A stretch of 33,314 nucleotides of DNA from Actinomycetes bacterium (GTDB taxonomy: Bacteria; Actinomycetota; Acidimicrobiia; Acidimicrobiales; JABEUL01): assembly GCA_021791915.1 (NCBI GenBank), contig JAJYVQ010000006.1, forward strand, positions 1 to 33,314, given 5' to 3'. Shown here piece after piece: positions 10,390 to 20,670 of the stretch (position 1 is the stretch's first letter; each line of letters starts with the position of its first letter). Under the pieces are notes generated by a model. The model searched no databases, was not told the origin of the DNA, and saw nothing but the letters and a program-made list of their open reading frames with translations. The translations under genes were made by a program, and so were the position numbers.

Positions 10390-11232
10390 ATGACACCTAA
10401 ACCACGAACAATAGAAGATGTTAAAACCTACTGGAACAATAGACCGTGTAACATCAGACATTCTCCGGCTGAAATAGGAACAAAGCAGTACTTCGATGAA
10501 GTAGAGCAAAGAAAGTATTTCGTCGAACCTCATATACCCAAATTTGCACAGTTTGACCGTTGGAAGGGTAAGAATGTTCTTGAAATTGGATGTGGAATAG
10601 GCACTGATACAATTAATTTTGCAAGAGCAGGTGCTAATGTAACTGCTGTAGATATTTCAGCAGAATCACTTAATCTAGCAAAAAAGCGCGCAGAAATTTA
10701 TGGTGTTTCTAGTTCGATCAAATTTTTAGAATGCAATGCAGAGGAGCTGGACAAGGTGCTTCCAAAATGTCACTACGATCTCGTTTATTCATTTGGGGTT
10801 ATTCATCATTCGCCAAATCCTTCTGCAGTATTAAGGGCCGTTACTAGTTTAATTAGAGAAGATGGCGATTTAAAACTTATGGTTTACAACTTATTGTCAT
10901 GGAAAGCAGTCTATATTTGTTTTACTTATGGAAAAATGAGATTTTGGAAGATTAGAGAATTTATACCTAGGTATTCAGAAGCCGAAGAAGGTTGCCCGAT
11001 AACTTTTGCTTACACGAAAAATGAAGCGAAGCGTTTAGTAGAATCGGAAGGATTTCAGGTAAATAATACTTATATTGATCATATTTTTCCATATCAAATT
11101 CCCCAATATGTTAAATATCAGTATGAGAAAACCCGACTTATAAAAGTCATGCCTCCCAGCATATTTCGAAAACTTGAAAAGGTTATGGGCTGGCACATCA
11201 TGATAGAAGCAACTTTAAAGAAAGTGAATTAA
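10390..11232 (+). CDS. class I SAM-dependent methyltransferase
   Basis: 280 aa. Motif I 'VLEIGCGIGTDTINFARAGANVTAVDIS'; 'YDLVYSFGVIHHSPNP'. Confidence 0.88.
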   Translation: MTPKPRTIEDVKTYWNNRPCNIRHSPAEIGTKQYFDEVEQRKYFVEPHIPKFAQFDRWKGKNVLEIGCGIGTDTINFARAGANVTAVDISAESLNLAKKRAEIYGVSSSIKFLECNAEELDKVLPKCHYDLVYSFGVIHHSPNPSAVLRAVTSLIREDGDLKLMVYNLLSWKAVYICFTYGKMRFWKIREFIPRYSEAEEGCPITFAYTKNEAKRLVESEGFQVNNTYIDHIFPYQIPQYVKYQYEKTRLIKVMPPSIFRKLEKVMGWHIMIEATLKKVN

Positions 11233-11418
11233 AGCAGGCAGACTTAACAGATCTTTGAAATGGGCTAGATTCATATCTGAAGTTAAATTTTCTCTAAATC
11301 GCTAAAATCTTATTTAAAAACATTTTGAATTCTAATTTTAAAGTAAGAATGTAAAGCCATATAAATTCTTTCCAAATTACTATTAATTGACGTAATTATC
11401 TGAATAATGTACCGAAGT

Positions 11419-12564
11419 TCATGGAATAAGCATAGGAAGGTCAGCAGTTGCCAATCCCCAGTTGTCATCATTGATCACTAGGTTTTTGTTTTTATGCATA
11501 TATTTCAATCGATAAGACCGCAGATCGCTATTTGTAAAGTACTTTAATTCTAGTGTTTCCAGATTTGTGAATAGTTTTGAATGACCCTCAGGAGTCCATC
11601 CAGAGCCTTCTGAGTGTTCCATGTGATAGATAATTTTTGGCTCTGATAAATCAATCATTTCATAACTAAATGAGTAAGCTTGAATTAATATAACAGAGTC
11701 AATGTTCCATGAAAACATTGGCCATTCAGGATATCCTTTTAGCTGATTCCATGCAGTATTTGTCATTAAAGTAAAGTCTCCACAAGCGTTTTCGTGCAAC
11801 AGAGGAAATCTTGCAATTGAATAAAGAGCCTGAAGTTTATCTGCGATTAGAACCGAAGAAGGCTTATTTTTATTCCAATTTACATTTTGTGTTTGTTTTT
11901 CGCTTCTGATTGAGTTTTGTTTAACTGAAATTTTGTCAACTAATTGCTTTGATTGAAATATGAGAATGTCACTTAATGATTTATATCTGGGATTTGTCCG
12001 ACCTGAATTTGGATAATAGATTCCGTCGCTTTTAATAATTCGTATTATATTTTCTGGGCAAACATTTAAAGCGGACTCTACATTTTGAACCGATTTGTCA
12101 AACGGAAATCTTACATCTAATCGGTCTGTTCTAACTAATTGGTATTCTTTTAAAAATGAGCCACAAAAGCTGAAAGTTTCTAAAGGAAATAGAATATCGA
12201 TATTCGTAGACAGTATATTTCTGCCGACTGCCCGTTTAATGCCTACATTTTTAGCAATCATCTGCATCATCGGTAACTTGTTACTATTTTCACCTAATAT
12301 CTCACTGTGGACAGAGCTTGGGACCGTTATTATCTTACAAATTAGATTGGAAATATTTTTGGGAAAGTTGAGTGTTTGGGCGAGAGAGAGTTTATCGTGA
12401 GGTGGGTTCCATTCAACTATGATTAATTCGGTTTTGAAGTTAGCGTGACTTGCTCCAAATGCAATTGAATCGATAAACCACTGGGTCCGTTCCTGAAGAA
12501 GATTTCCGTGATTATCATTTCGAGATGTTGCAACTATTGATAAAGCTACTGAGTCTTCTTTCAT
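11419..12564 (-). CDS. putative GT-A-like glycosyltransferase
   Basis: 381 aa. N-terminal 'SIVATSRNDNHGNLLQERTQWFIDSI..TELIIVEWNPP' and DxD-like 'ILSTNIDILFP' resemble GT2/GT-A proteins. Sits in a glycan gene cluster. Confidence 0.55.
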   Translation of the reverse strand: MKEDSVALSIVATSRNDNHGNLLQERTQWFIDSIAFGASHANFKTELIIVEWNPPHDKLSLAQTLNFPKNISNLICKIITVPSSVHSEILGENSNKLPMMQMIAKNVGIKRAVGRNILSTNIDILFPLETFSFCGSFLKEYQLVRTDRLDVRFPFDKSVQNVESALNVCPENIIRIIKSDGIYYPNSGRTNPRYKSLSDILIFQSKQLVDKISVKQNSIRSEKQTQNVNWNKNKPSSVLIADKLQALYSIARFPLLHENACGDFTLMTNTAWNQLKGYPEWPMFSWNIDSVILIQAYSFSYEMIDLSEPKIIYHMEHSEGSGWTPEGHSKLFTNLETLELKYFTNSDLRSYRLKYMHKNKNLVINDDNWGLATADLPMLIP

Positions 12565-12571
12565 GAAGTTA

Positions 12572-13591
12572 TTATCTACTACTTATGTCATGTTTTCCCG
12601 AAAGCAACTGATTGTAAATCCATTCGTAAGTTTTTTCCAATCCTTCTTCCAGTGAGACTTTAGGTACCCAATTGATGGTATTTTGTAGTCTAGTGTTATC
12701 AGAGTTACGACCACGGACTCCCTTCGGTGCAGCAAGATTATAGTTGCGTCTGACTTTGATTCCAGCAATAGATTCTATTATCGATACCAAGTCATTTACC
12801 GAAATAAGCCTGTCACTCCCAAGGTTCAGTGGTTCGTTGCAGTCACTTTGAAAAATCTTAAGCGTACCTTCAATACAGTCATCGATATACATGAAGCTTC
12901 TAGTTTGTAACCCGTCACCCCAGATCGTAATTTCATGATTTCCTGTAATTTTTGCCTGTGCAATTTTCCTAGAAATCGCTGCAGGAGCTTTTTCACGTCC
13001 GCCGTCCCAAGTCCCGTTAGGACCGTAAACATTGTGATATCTAGCTACGCGAGTTTTGATTCCAAATTCCTCGTCAAAGTGGTTGCACATTCGCTCGCTG
13101 AATAACTTTTCCCATCCATATCCATCTTCTGGCATTGCAGGGTAGGCATCTTCTTCTTTCAGTGCAATTACATCGGTGGTTTTCTGCTTATCTGCGTTAT
13201 AAACGCACGCTGATGATGCATAAAAAAGACGTTTTACCCCAAATTCTCTTGCGGCAATCAAAAGATGAGTATTTATTAAAACTGACAGCATACAGTCAGC
13301 CTTATGGTACTCAATAAAACCCATTCCGCCCATGTCTGCTGCAAAATTAAATACCGCAGCAGAGTCCTCCAAAACTTTTCTACAACTTTCCAGAAGTTTT
13401 AAGTCCTCCTGAAAGTACTCCACGCCTGCGGGTCTCTGATACCAGTGCCCAATGGGCTTGTTGTCAACTGCACGAATATTTTTATAACCTTCGTCTAAAA
13501 GCCGTTGTACCATATGCCCACCGATAAAACCTCCAGCTCCAGCAACAACTATTATGTCTTCTTCTTTTAATATATCTTTCATTTTGTTCAC
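12572..13591 (-). CDS. NAD-dependent epimerase/dehydratase, GDP-mannose 3,5-epimerase-like
   Basis: 339 aa. Rossmann 'VVAGAGGFIGGHMVQRL', 'FNFAADMGGMGFIEYHKAD', 'SSACVYNADKQ', 'GYGWEKLFSERMC', 'YHNVYGPNGTWDGGREKAPAAISRK', closely patterned on the plant GME signature. Confidence 0.85.
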   Translation of the reverse strand: MNKMKDILKEEDIIVVAGAGGFIGGHMVQRLLDEGYKNIRAVDNKPIGHWYQRPAGVEYFQEDLKLLESCRKVLEDSAAVFNFAADMGGMGFIEYHKADCMLSVLINTHLLIAAREFGVKRLFYASSACVYNADKQKTTDVIALKEEDAYPAMPEDGYGWEKLFSERMCNHFDEEFGIKTRVARYHNVYGPNGTWDGGREKAPAAISRKIAQAKITGNHEITIWGDGLQTRSFMYIDDCIEGTLKIFQSDCNEPLNLGSDRLISVNDLVSIIESIAGIKVRRNYNLAAPKGVRGRNSDNTRLQNTINWVPKVSLEEGLEKTYEWIYNQLLSGKHDISSR

Positions 13592-13624
13592 TTTCTTTTT
13601 TGGTACTAGTTTAAATGCTTGTAG

Positions 13625-14947
13625 TTAGTATTTGATTCCTAGTCGTCTTAATTCTATGTTCTTACCTTGAAATTGGTCTTCAACTATTCCCCAACAGTCG
13701 ATGATGAAAATAGCTTTGCCGTTACTTGCATTTACTTTGTTAATCTCAGAAGCCACTTTTTTATACTCGTCAGTTGGGGTCATTATTACTATGATGTCTG
13801 CTTGGTCCAATATATCGGTTAGATTTGATGACAACAAAATATCAGAACCAAGTGAAGATTCTGCAGCTGCAACTGCATGGAAGTCATGAGCTCCAATCTG
13901 ATAGTCGAGGTTAATTAACTCTTTGCAAAGATTAATTCCCGCAGAGTTTTCGATAACCGGGGTATTCGGCTTATAGGCAAGACCCAGAACTGCTATTTTT
14001 GAGTGTGGATTTGCGACTGAATTAATTGTTTTGATAATCCTCTTAATTTGCCTTGAGTTAATTCGTTCTGTAGCATTTGCGATATCTGCGGTAATTCCTA
14101 AAGAGTTAGCTAAGTAGCTTAATGCCAGATTGTCTCGCGGAAAACACGGACCTCCATAGGGAGTTGCTCCTCTAAAATATTTTGCACCTATTCTCGAGTC
14201 AGTAGAAATAGCCGAACAAACTTCATCGACACTACAGTTGTCCAATGATTCACATATCTCACCGATTAAATTAGCAAAAGAAATTTTAGTAGTAACGAAA
14301 GTATTTATAGAGATTTTGACCATTTCTGCTTCTACCAAATTCATTTGTAAAATAGTCGCAGAATTCTTAATCACTTGTTCCCATACCTCTCGAATTTGAT
14401 CTCCAACCCATCTTTCGGATTGCCCGATTAAAACTAGATCAGGATTTTCAAGGTCGTTAATAACATTTCCCAATGCAATGAATTCCGGGTTGTAAGCTAA
14501 CCCTAATTCACAACCGATTTGCTTCCCTGTTAGTTTCTCAATCAACGGTATAATCTCATTGTCACATGACCCTGGCAAAACGGTACTTGTAATTGAAATG
14601 ATGTGTTTGTCCTGTTTGGCTTGTAGCACAGGAGCTAGTTGTTCAATTGCTGATTTAATAAATTCAAGCGAAAAATTTCCACTAAGTTCACTTGGAGTAG
14701 GTACAATTATAAAACTAATTTCAGAATTTTCAATTGCTTCAGCAATATTGTCGGTTGCAGTCAGCTTTTCTTTAGCCGATTCCAAATATTGCTGTAATAA
14801 GGGTTCATCAACTGGAGCTTTCTTGTTTATTATGCTGTCTACAAAATTGGAATTAATATCGTAGCCAATTACGTTGTGTCCACCGTTTGCCAAGACGGCA
14901 GCTAATGGAGAACCTAGCTTCCCCAATCCTATTACTGATAATTTCAA
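13625..14947 (-). CDS. nucleotide-sugar (UDP-glucose/GDP-mannose family) dehydrogenase
   Basis: 440 aa. 'KLSVIGLGKLGSPLAAVLANGGHNVIGYDI', catalytic Cys motif 'GATPYGGPCFPRDN', C-terminal 'IAVLGLAYKPNTPVIENSAGI'. Confidence 0.92.
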   Translation of the reverse strand: MKLSVIGLGKLGSPLAAVLANGGHNVIGYDINSNFVDSIINKKAPVDEPLLQQYLESAKEKLTATDNIAEAIENSEISFIIVPTPSELSGNFSLEFIKSAIEQLAPVLQAKQDKHIISITSTVLPGSCDNEIIPLIEKLTGKQIGCELGLAYNPEFIALGNVINDLENPDLVLIGQSERWVGDQIREVWEQVIKNSATILQMNLVEAEMVKISINTFVTTKISFANLIGEICESLDNCSVDEVCSAISTDSRIGAKYFRGATPYGGPCFPRDNLALSYLANSLGITADIANATERINSRQIKRIIKTINSVANPHSKIAVLGLAYKPNTPVIENSAGINLCKELINLDYQIGAHDFHAVAAAESSLGSDILLSSNLTDILDQADIIVIMTPTDEYKKVASEINKVNASNGKAIFIIDCWGIVEDQFQGKNIELRRLGIKY

Positions 14948-15049
14948 AATATCTCCTTTGTTTATTGAGAATTAAGTCTCAAAGCACTCGAATTTAGTCA
15001 ATATGTCAGGTCTGTATCCATTTAGTAAAAGATTTATATTTTGTCAATT

Positions 15050-15958
15050 TTATATATCAACCAGATGTTGTCTTTTTCTTCTGTCTTGAAATTTTATCCG
15101 GTAAGGATGTAAAAATCTTAAAAAATGTCCTATCGCTCGTTTAGGTCTGGCAATTCTGTAGCTTAGTCCAGTTGCAGGCATTAGGTTTCCTTGGCTATTT
15201 ATGACATATTTGGAGTGATAAGTTGTATAAAATTTAGACCAGTGTCCGACTAACTGACGGGATTTCATGACCTCTTCTGACTTGTATAGTTCACTGACAC
15301 CGCCTGAAGAAGTTTCATAGTTGTGTGATTGGTGAATCAAGCATACGTATTGGCTTGCGTCAACCACAGGAAGCCCTTTGTCAGAAATATTCCAAATCAT
15401 CCAATTGTCAAAAGCTGTTCTTGCCACTGGAAATGGTGGCATATTTTCAAATATGTTCTTAGTAAAACCAAACCAATCGATCGCTGTTGCTGTTTCAAGT
15501 TTCGTGGCATTTATGACCTTTTGCCTTAAACTTCGCATTGAGTTGGGAGTAATATCCAAAGGAGAACTTATTTTTACTTCGCGGCGTCTGCATACTATTA
15601 AAAATTTGTCAAATTGTTTTAAAGTATTTATATATGATTCGTATGAGTCTTCAAATAGAATAATGTCCGCATTGACATACCAGATATTATTGCTAGTTGC
15701 AAGATCTTGACCACGTTGTATAATACTGCTTATTAACGGAAGTCCTTCTTTTGAAATCTCAACTTCAGGAATATATTTTATATTCAGGTCTTCGCAAAAC
15801 TTTTCTGCCCCGGCAGTTTTTCCCATTACCAGAATTTCTGGGTTGGTTTTAAGTATTTGCCAACTTTTTATAGCATTACTTTGATGTAAACTGGCAAGCC
15901 CGTTTAAGGGTTTCAAAGTGGTTAAAATTGTGATAGATCTATCTAAATTGTTATTCAT
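15050..15958 (-). CDS. putative GT-A-like (nucleotide-diphospho-sugar transferase-like) protein
   Basis: 302 aa. 'SITILTTLKPLNGLASLHQSNAIKSWQIL..EILVMG', DxD-like 'IWYVNADIILF'. Overlaps the upstream FkbM gene by 4 bp. Confidence 0.6.
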   Translation of the reverse strand: MNNNLDRSITILTTLKPLNGLASLHQSNAIKSWQILKTNPEILVMGKTAGAEKFCEDLNIKYIPEVEISKEGLPLISSIIQRGQDLATSNNIWYVNADIILFEDSYESYINTLKQFDKFLIVCRRREVKISSPLDITPNSMRSLRQKVINATKLETATAIDWFGFTKNIFENMPPFPVARTAFDNWMIWNISDKGLPVVDASQYVCLIHQSHNYETSSGGVSELYKSEEVMKSRQLVGHWSKFYTTYHSKYVINSQGNLMPATGLSYRIARPKRAIGHFLRFLHPYRIKFQDRRKRQHLVDI

Positions 15959-16950
15959 TTCTCAACATCGGTCGCATTAATGACTGTAATTAGCTTGTCT
16001 TTAATGGATTGGATCAATTCATTAGGTACGGCAATTATATTTCCTTCTTGAGTGATTCTTCGACCTTCTATAATTTCATATTTTATATAATTATTGTCGA
16101 CTGAATAACAAGTAAAATTTAGATTTTGAATGGTCTTAAAGAGCTCTAAAGAGTTACTGTTTTGTTTCAAGAGGGCTTTTTCATTTGATTCGTATATTAT
16201 AATGGGCCTGTATTTTAAATTAAGTAAATCTTTGGAGGCTTTAAATATTGAAGTTTCTGCTCCTTCAACGTCAATTTTTATGACTTTGACAAGTTTCGGA
16301 TCATAGTCTTCTAAAATTTGATCTAAGGTTATTGTAGTAACATTGATCTTCTCAAAGATTTCCACATCGCTATATACAAACTCTCCAAAAGTATTGTGTC
16401 CGGAATTTCTCTCCTTAGCAATTTTAAGCTCTTTTATACCGTTTGAATCATAAACAGCTTTTTTTACAACTACAACATTTTCAAGTTTGTTTAATTTGAT
16501 CATTAAACTTAAACTTTCAATTTCTCTGGGACTTGGTTCAATTGCAATTACTTTTCCAGTTTTTCCGACTTTTTTTGAAGCGAATGCAGTATAAATTCCT
16601 TCATTGGCTCCTATATCAACAAATATATCTCCCTCCTTTAAAATTAAGTCTAAAAAGTAGAGTTCATTAGGTTCATAGCAACCACACGCAAATAAACACA
16701 TACCAGTTTCGTTTGACAAATTGCACAGTAGCTTTAGACCTAAATACCAATTGACTGGAATCTTAAGTTTTAAATTTAGTCGATCATTTAGCTTTATGAT
16801 AATTTTTCGTATCCAGTATCTTATATCTTTAGAAGGGGGCGTTCCGAAAGACCAGTTTTGAAAGGGTCTAAGTGGGTAAGTTACAACCAGTTTAGAACTT
16901 AATGACACTAATATATTGGAAAGAAAATTAAACATAAAATTGTCGAGCAA
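15955..16950 (-). CDS. FkbM family methyltransferase
   Basis: 331 aa. 'DIFVDIGANEGIYTAFASKKVGKTGKVIAIEPSP' and 'KVIKIDVEGAETSIF'. Confidence 0.9.
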   Translation of the reverse strand: MLDNFMFNFLSNILVSLSSKLVVTYPLRPFQNWSFGTPPSKDIRYWIRKIIIKLNDRLNLKLKIPVNWYLGLKLLCNLSNETGMCLFACGCYEPNELYFLDLILKEGDIFVDIGANEGIYTAFASKKVGKTGKVIAIEPSPREIESLSLMIKLNKLENVVVVKKAVYDSNGIKELKIAKERNSGHNTFGEFVYSDVEIFEKINVTTITLDQILEDYDPKLVKVIKIDVEGAETSIFKASKDLLNLKYRPIIIYESNEKALLKQNSNSLELFKTIQNLNFTCYSVDNNYIKYEIIEGRRITQEGNIIAVPNELIQSIKDKLITVINATDVEK

Positions 16951-17001
16951 TATAAAATATTTCCTGTTACCTTATCGTAGATCGATTCTGTTTTATAAAC
17001 G

Positions 17002-17101
17002 ACTGAGGAAAGTTACTGAGGAAAGTTAGTTTATATCTTATTACATTTTTTAAATATGAGCGACTTAGGCACTACTAAGATAATCAATTAAGATAATCAA
17101 T
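17002..17101. repeat. two separate 13-bp tandem duplications in one intergenic region
   Basis: ACTGAGGAAAGTT x2 (17002-17027) and TAAGATAATCAAT x2 (17076-17101). Confidence 0.9.
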
Positions 17102-17247
17102 CTGATAAATGTGGCTAACATTTAAAAGAACCGCAGCTTTTCGTCTCATGTTAAGTCCTGAACCTTTCAAGTTGCCTATTTTTGAACGCTTTAAGAAGTA
17201 GAATGTTTAAGTTGTGATTGGATAGCGTTTGTTTCCTCAGTCAGGCG

Positions 17248-18486
17248 ATGTTACGAGATAAGTTTAAGCTAAATTTAAATTCTAAACTAATTAAAAGCGT
17301 AAAGTCTTCATTTTTGCTTACTATAGCTCGAGGATCAACTGCATTATTAACAGCAATATGGCTTACTATATGTGCTAGATCTTTGGCGCCATACGAGCTC
17401 GGAAATTTAACTCTAATTATAGCTCTTGGAAGTATATTTACTGTTTTGTCAGACTTTGGTTTGCAATCGGCAGTAGCCATTGATGTGGCAAAACATTTTA
17501 GAATTAATTTCTTAATGATTAAGCTTGTCATCAGGAAACGACTTATTTTATCTTTACTATCAAGCGTTTTATTGATTGTTTTTTATATGATTTCAGCTAC
17601 CGGCAAAGATATAGTCTTGCCGTTAATTTATGCCATCACTTTTTTTGCAATAAGTGGTTATAATACTCTTTCCGCTGCAATGCGTTCACTAAATCGGGTA
17701 CTGCCTCAGGTCATAATAGACATTGCTGGTCCTGCTTTTCTGTTGGTGATTGGAACAATATTTATTAAATTAGGGTTTGGATTGCAAGCAATCGTTGGTA
17801 TATATCCAGTGATTAAAATAGTTTCTTTTATGGCGCTGTATTTCAGCTCTCACAAATATTTTGGTGAAGAATCGATTGATGAATTACCGAAATTAAAACT
17901 CAAAAATAACTGGTATTACGGATTGGCAAATCTATTTACATATATATATTCAAGTATTGATATTTGGCTGGTGGCTTTAATCTCTGGATCAGCCATTTCT
18001 GGAAGATATGCAATTTTATCGAGAATATTAGAAGTTGTAATGATTCCGTCATTAGCAATAGGACAGCAGTCGGTAGTTCATGCAGTAAACATAGACTCGG
18101 ATAGGAAAAATCTACATGACGTAATAAAACTGAGTCTGCTAGCTGTTCTCTCTACTTTACCGGCGGTTGCATTCATCGTAATATTTGCGCATATTATTAT
18201 TAGTTTTATCTTTGGCTATTATATTTTGGGATTGTCTTCGGTCTTAATACTTCTCATGGTTTCTGCACCTGCGGGTGCTTTTATTCTCAGTACAAGTTTT
18301 GCTTCCAGTATCAGATCGCAGAAGATATTCATCTATAGTTATGGTTTAGGTCTGATATTAAACGTTTCTTTAAACCTAATTTTTATACCTTTTTATGGAT
18401 CTTTCGGCGCTGCAATGGCGAACCTTTTTAGCGATGTGGTTTTGGCACTACTTGTGTTAGTCGCTTTAATGAAAAATAGCAAATAG
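17248..18486 (+). CDS. oligosaccharide flippase / Wzx-like polysaccharide transport protein
   Basis: Long polytopic hydrophobic ORF starting 'FLLTIARGSTALLTAIWLTICARSLAPYELGNLTLIIALGSIFTVLSDFGLQSAVA', typical of the RfbX/Wzx family. The ORF track starts at a TTG at 17218; ATG at 17248 is an alternative start. Confidence 0.85.
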   Translation: MLRDKFKLNLNSKLIKSVKSSFLLTIARGSTALLTAIWLTICARSLAPYELGNLTLIIALGSIFTVLSDFGLQSAVAIDVAKHFRINFLMIKLVIRKRLILSLLSSVLLIVFYMISATGKDIVLPLIYAITFFAISGYNTLSAAMRSLNRVLPQVIIDIAGPAFLLVIGTIFIKLGFGLQAIVGIYPVIKIVSFMALYFSSHKYFGEESIDELPKLKLKNNWYYGLANLFTYIYSSIDIWLVALISGSAISGRYAILSRILEVVMIPSLAIGQQSVVHAVNIDSDRKNLHDVIKLSLLAVLSTLPAVAFIVIFAHIIISFIFGYYILGLSSVLILLMVSAPAGAFILSTSFASSIRSQKIFIYSYGLGLILNVSLNLIFIPFYGSFGAAMANLFSDVVLALLVLVALMKNSK

Positions 18487-19040
18487 TAGTAGGTGATGAG
18501 CTGTTAGGACTTTGTGCGTGGACATCTTATATATAAACCAAAAATTACGAAGCAGTCTACTGAAAAAAATAAATCGCTGTTACACAATATTCTTTTTTCT
18601 ACCTATCTCTACATTTAAATCCTAACGAGTGGGTTTGGTGCGAAGTAAAATTCACGATATTGACAGGACTCCAGTTGCTAGATCCAAGCATTTTCATTCA
18701 TCAGCTATGTCTGTAATTTCTAGCTTCAAAGGCCGTCAAAACATTACTAGAATTATTTAAAACTCCTGAACTTCTTTATATCTCGGAGGAGAATGTGATT
18801 TTAGTAGCGACTTTCTTGGTAAGTGTATTCAGATCTGGTGACAGTATAAAGCGTTATGCAAATGTAATTCGTTTCCTAGAAAAAAAACTTTAAGTTCAAA
18901 AATTCATTATTAGAATAAAATAGCAGTAGAATTGTCACATTAGAATAATCAGAGATCAGTTATGTCATAAGATCTTGTAAATATATATCAAAGATGATGC
19001 GAGATCAGACCGTAAATCTAATTTAGAATTGTAGTTAACA

Positions 19041-19823
19041 ATGAAACATGTACCTGTCACCTTTTGGGCTTTGGTTGCCGCAATTTTCGGATTGATTTTG
19101 GGTTCCTTTTTGAATGTAGTAATTTACAGAATTCCAAACAATAAATCCTTAATTAAACCTAGGTCGTTTTGTCCTAAATGTAATCATCCGATAGCAGCCT
19201 ATGACAACATTCCTATTATTTCTTGGTTTGTGTTAAGAGGTGCCTGTCGCAACTGCAAAACCTCTATTAGTTTTCAGTATCCGATGGTCGAGCTACTTAC
19301 TGCTGTAATATTTTTTACTACAGTTTACTTTGTCAAACCTCTTTCAGTCACTCCGGCTATATGTGTACTATTTGCCGGGGTGATTTCAACTTCGGTAATC
19401 GATCTTAAATATATGAAATTGCCGAGCAAAATTTTGTATACAACATTGGTTATAGGATTGATCTTGCTTACGCTGTCATCTTATCAAGTTCATAATTTTA
19501 CCAGGTTACTCTCTGGGGTTGTAGCAGGGCTAGTTGCTGGGGTAATTTTGTTTATATTTTTCTTGATTTTACCTCCGGGTTCGGTTGGGTTAGGTGACGT
19601 CAGATTAATTGCGGTTCAAAGCGTTTTTTTGGGTTGGTTTGGATGGAGGTTCGCAATATTGGGGTTTGCGCTAGGTATTATCGTCGGTGGTTTTTCGACA
19701 TTGGGTCTGTTGGCATTTGGAGTCAAAAAAATGAAAGATAAAATTGCGTTCGGACCATTTTTATCAATAGGTGCAGTTATGGCAGTATACTCAACTCTTG
19801 TATTTCATGCCTGGAACATTTAG
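19041..19823 (+). CDS. prepilin peptidase (A24 family)
   Basis: 260 aa. 'LGSFLNVVIYRIPNNKSLIKPRSFCPKCNHPIAAYDNIPIISWFVLRGACRNCKTSISFQYPMVE' (two CxxC), second domain 'VIDLKYMKLPSKI', 'VGLGDVRLIAVQSVFLGW'. Confidence 0.95.
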   Translation: MKHVPVTFWALVAAIFGLILGSFLNVVIYRIPNNKSLIKPRSFCPKCNHPIAAYDNIPIISWFVLRGACRNCKTSISFQYPMVELLTAVIFFTTVYFVKPLSVTPAICVLFAGVISTSVIDLKYMKLPSKILYTTLVIGLILLTLSSYQVHNFTRLLSGVVAGLVAGVILFIFFLILPPGSVGLGDVRLIAVQSVFLGWFGWRFAILGFALGIIVGGFSTLGLLAFGVKKMKDKIAFGPFLSIGAVMAVYSTLVFHAWNI

Positions 19824-19860
19824 TTAAAATCTTCTTAGGCTTTAAGCCGTCGTTTTAACT
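19822..19860. terminator. bidirectional terminator-like inverted repeat between convergent genes
   Basis: AGTTAAAA (19822-19829) ... GGCTT-T-AAGCC (19838-19848) ... TTTTAACT (19853-19860). Nested perfect arms between the stop codons of the prepilin peptidase (+) and methyltransferase (-). Confidence 0.6.
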
Positions 19861-19865
19861 ACTGA

Positions 19866-20495
19866 TTATTTTTCAGCGATTAAAAGCACATCGGTATTGA
19901 AAGTTCCGTCTTCAAAATCTCTTCTTACTTCCGATAGTGTTTTAATTTTTAAATCGGGAAATATTTCAAAGTCTTTAGTTTCAAATAGCAATTCAGGATC
20001 TGGCGGACCAGTTTTACCCAGGTCACTCTTATGATGCATAACAGCATAAATCAAGCCGTTTTCTTTAAGCGAATCGAGTGCTATTCCAATAATCTTTTTA
20101 AGGTTTTCTTGTTTAAAATGTATATAACTTAATATAACCAAGTCGTAAAAAGAAGCTTTTGGAACAAAAGTTAGCAGGTCAGAATGTATTGTTTCAATAG
20201 TAAGATTTAATTTTTTAGAATTGTTTTGAGCTATCTCTAAACCTACTTTTGAGGAATCTACCCCCGTGACAGTCCAACCAAGTTTAGCCAGATAAATGCA
20301 ATGACGACCAGTTCCACACCCTAAATCTAAAGCTTTTGCAGGTTTTAAGTCTTTAACAAGTTCCACTAGAGAATCATTTGGATCAGTTGGCCAGTCTTGA
20401 GTGGAATACCTTTGATCCCACATATTGGACATTTCTACAATATTTGAATCCGACATATCCTTAACTCCTTTGAGGTTCGGTTTTGAAAATATCAC
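19866..20495 (-). CDS. class I SAM-dependent methyltransferase (TehB-like)
   Basis: 209 aa. 'MWDQRYSTQDWPTDPNDSLVELVKDLKPAKALDLGCGTGRHCIYLAKLGWTVTGVDSS'. True start may be internal (MSDSN...). Confidence 0.88.
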   Translation of the reverse strand: MIFSKPNLKGVKDMSDSNIVEMSNMWDQRYSTQDWPTDPNDSLVELVKDLKPAKALDLGCGTGRHCIYLAKLGWTVTGVDSSKVGLEIAQNNSKKLNLTIETIHSDLLTFVPKASFYDLVILSYIHFKQENLKKIIGIALDSLKENGLIYAVMHHKSDLGKTGPPDPELLFETKDFEIFPDLKIKTLSEVRRDFEDGTFNTDVLLIAEK

Positions 20496-20511
20496 AATTT
20501 AATTCCACTAC

Positions 20512-20537
20512 TCAAGCTAGAAATTCAAGCTAGATAC
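20512..20537. repeat. 13-bp tandem duplication, imperfect
   Basis: TCAAGCTAGAAAT / TCAAGCTAGATAC. Confidence 0.75.
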
Positions 20538-20670
20538 TTAAGTTGCAGATTAATTTAGTAATTTAAAGTTTATAGAAGGATTAATCTTTTCAGGCAATAT
20601 GGCTATAATAGCAAGTCGTTATGCCATGATCGTTTTAGTACCAACTGCTTTAATCTAACGAAGTTAGACT

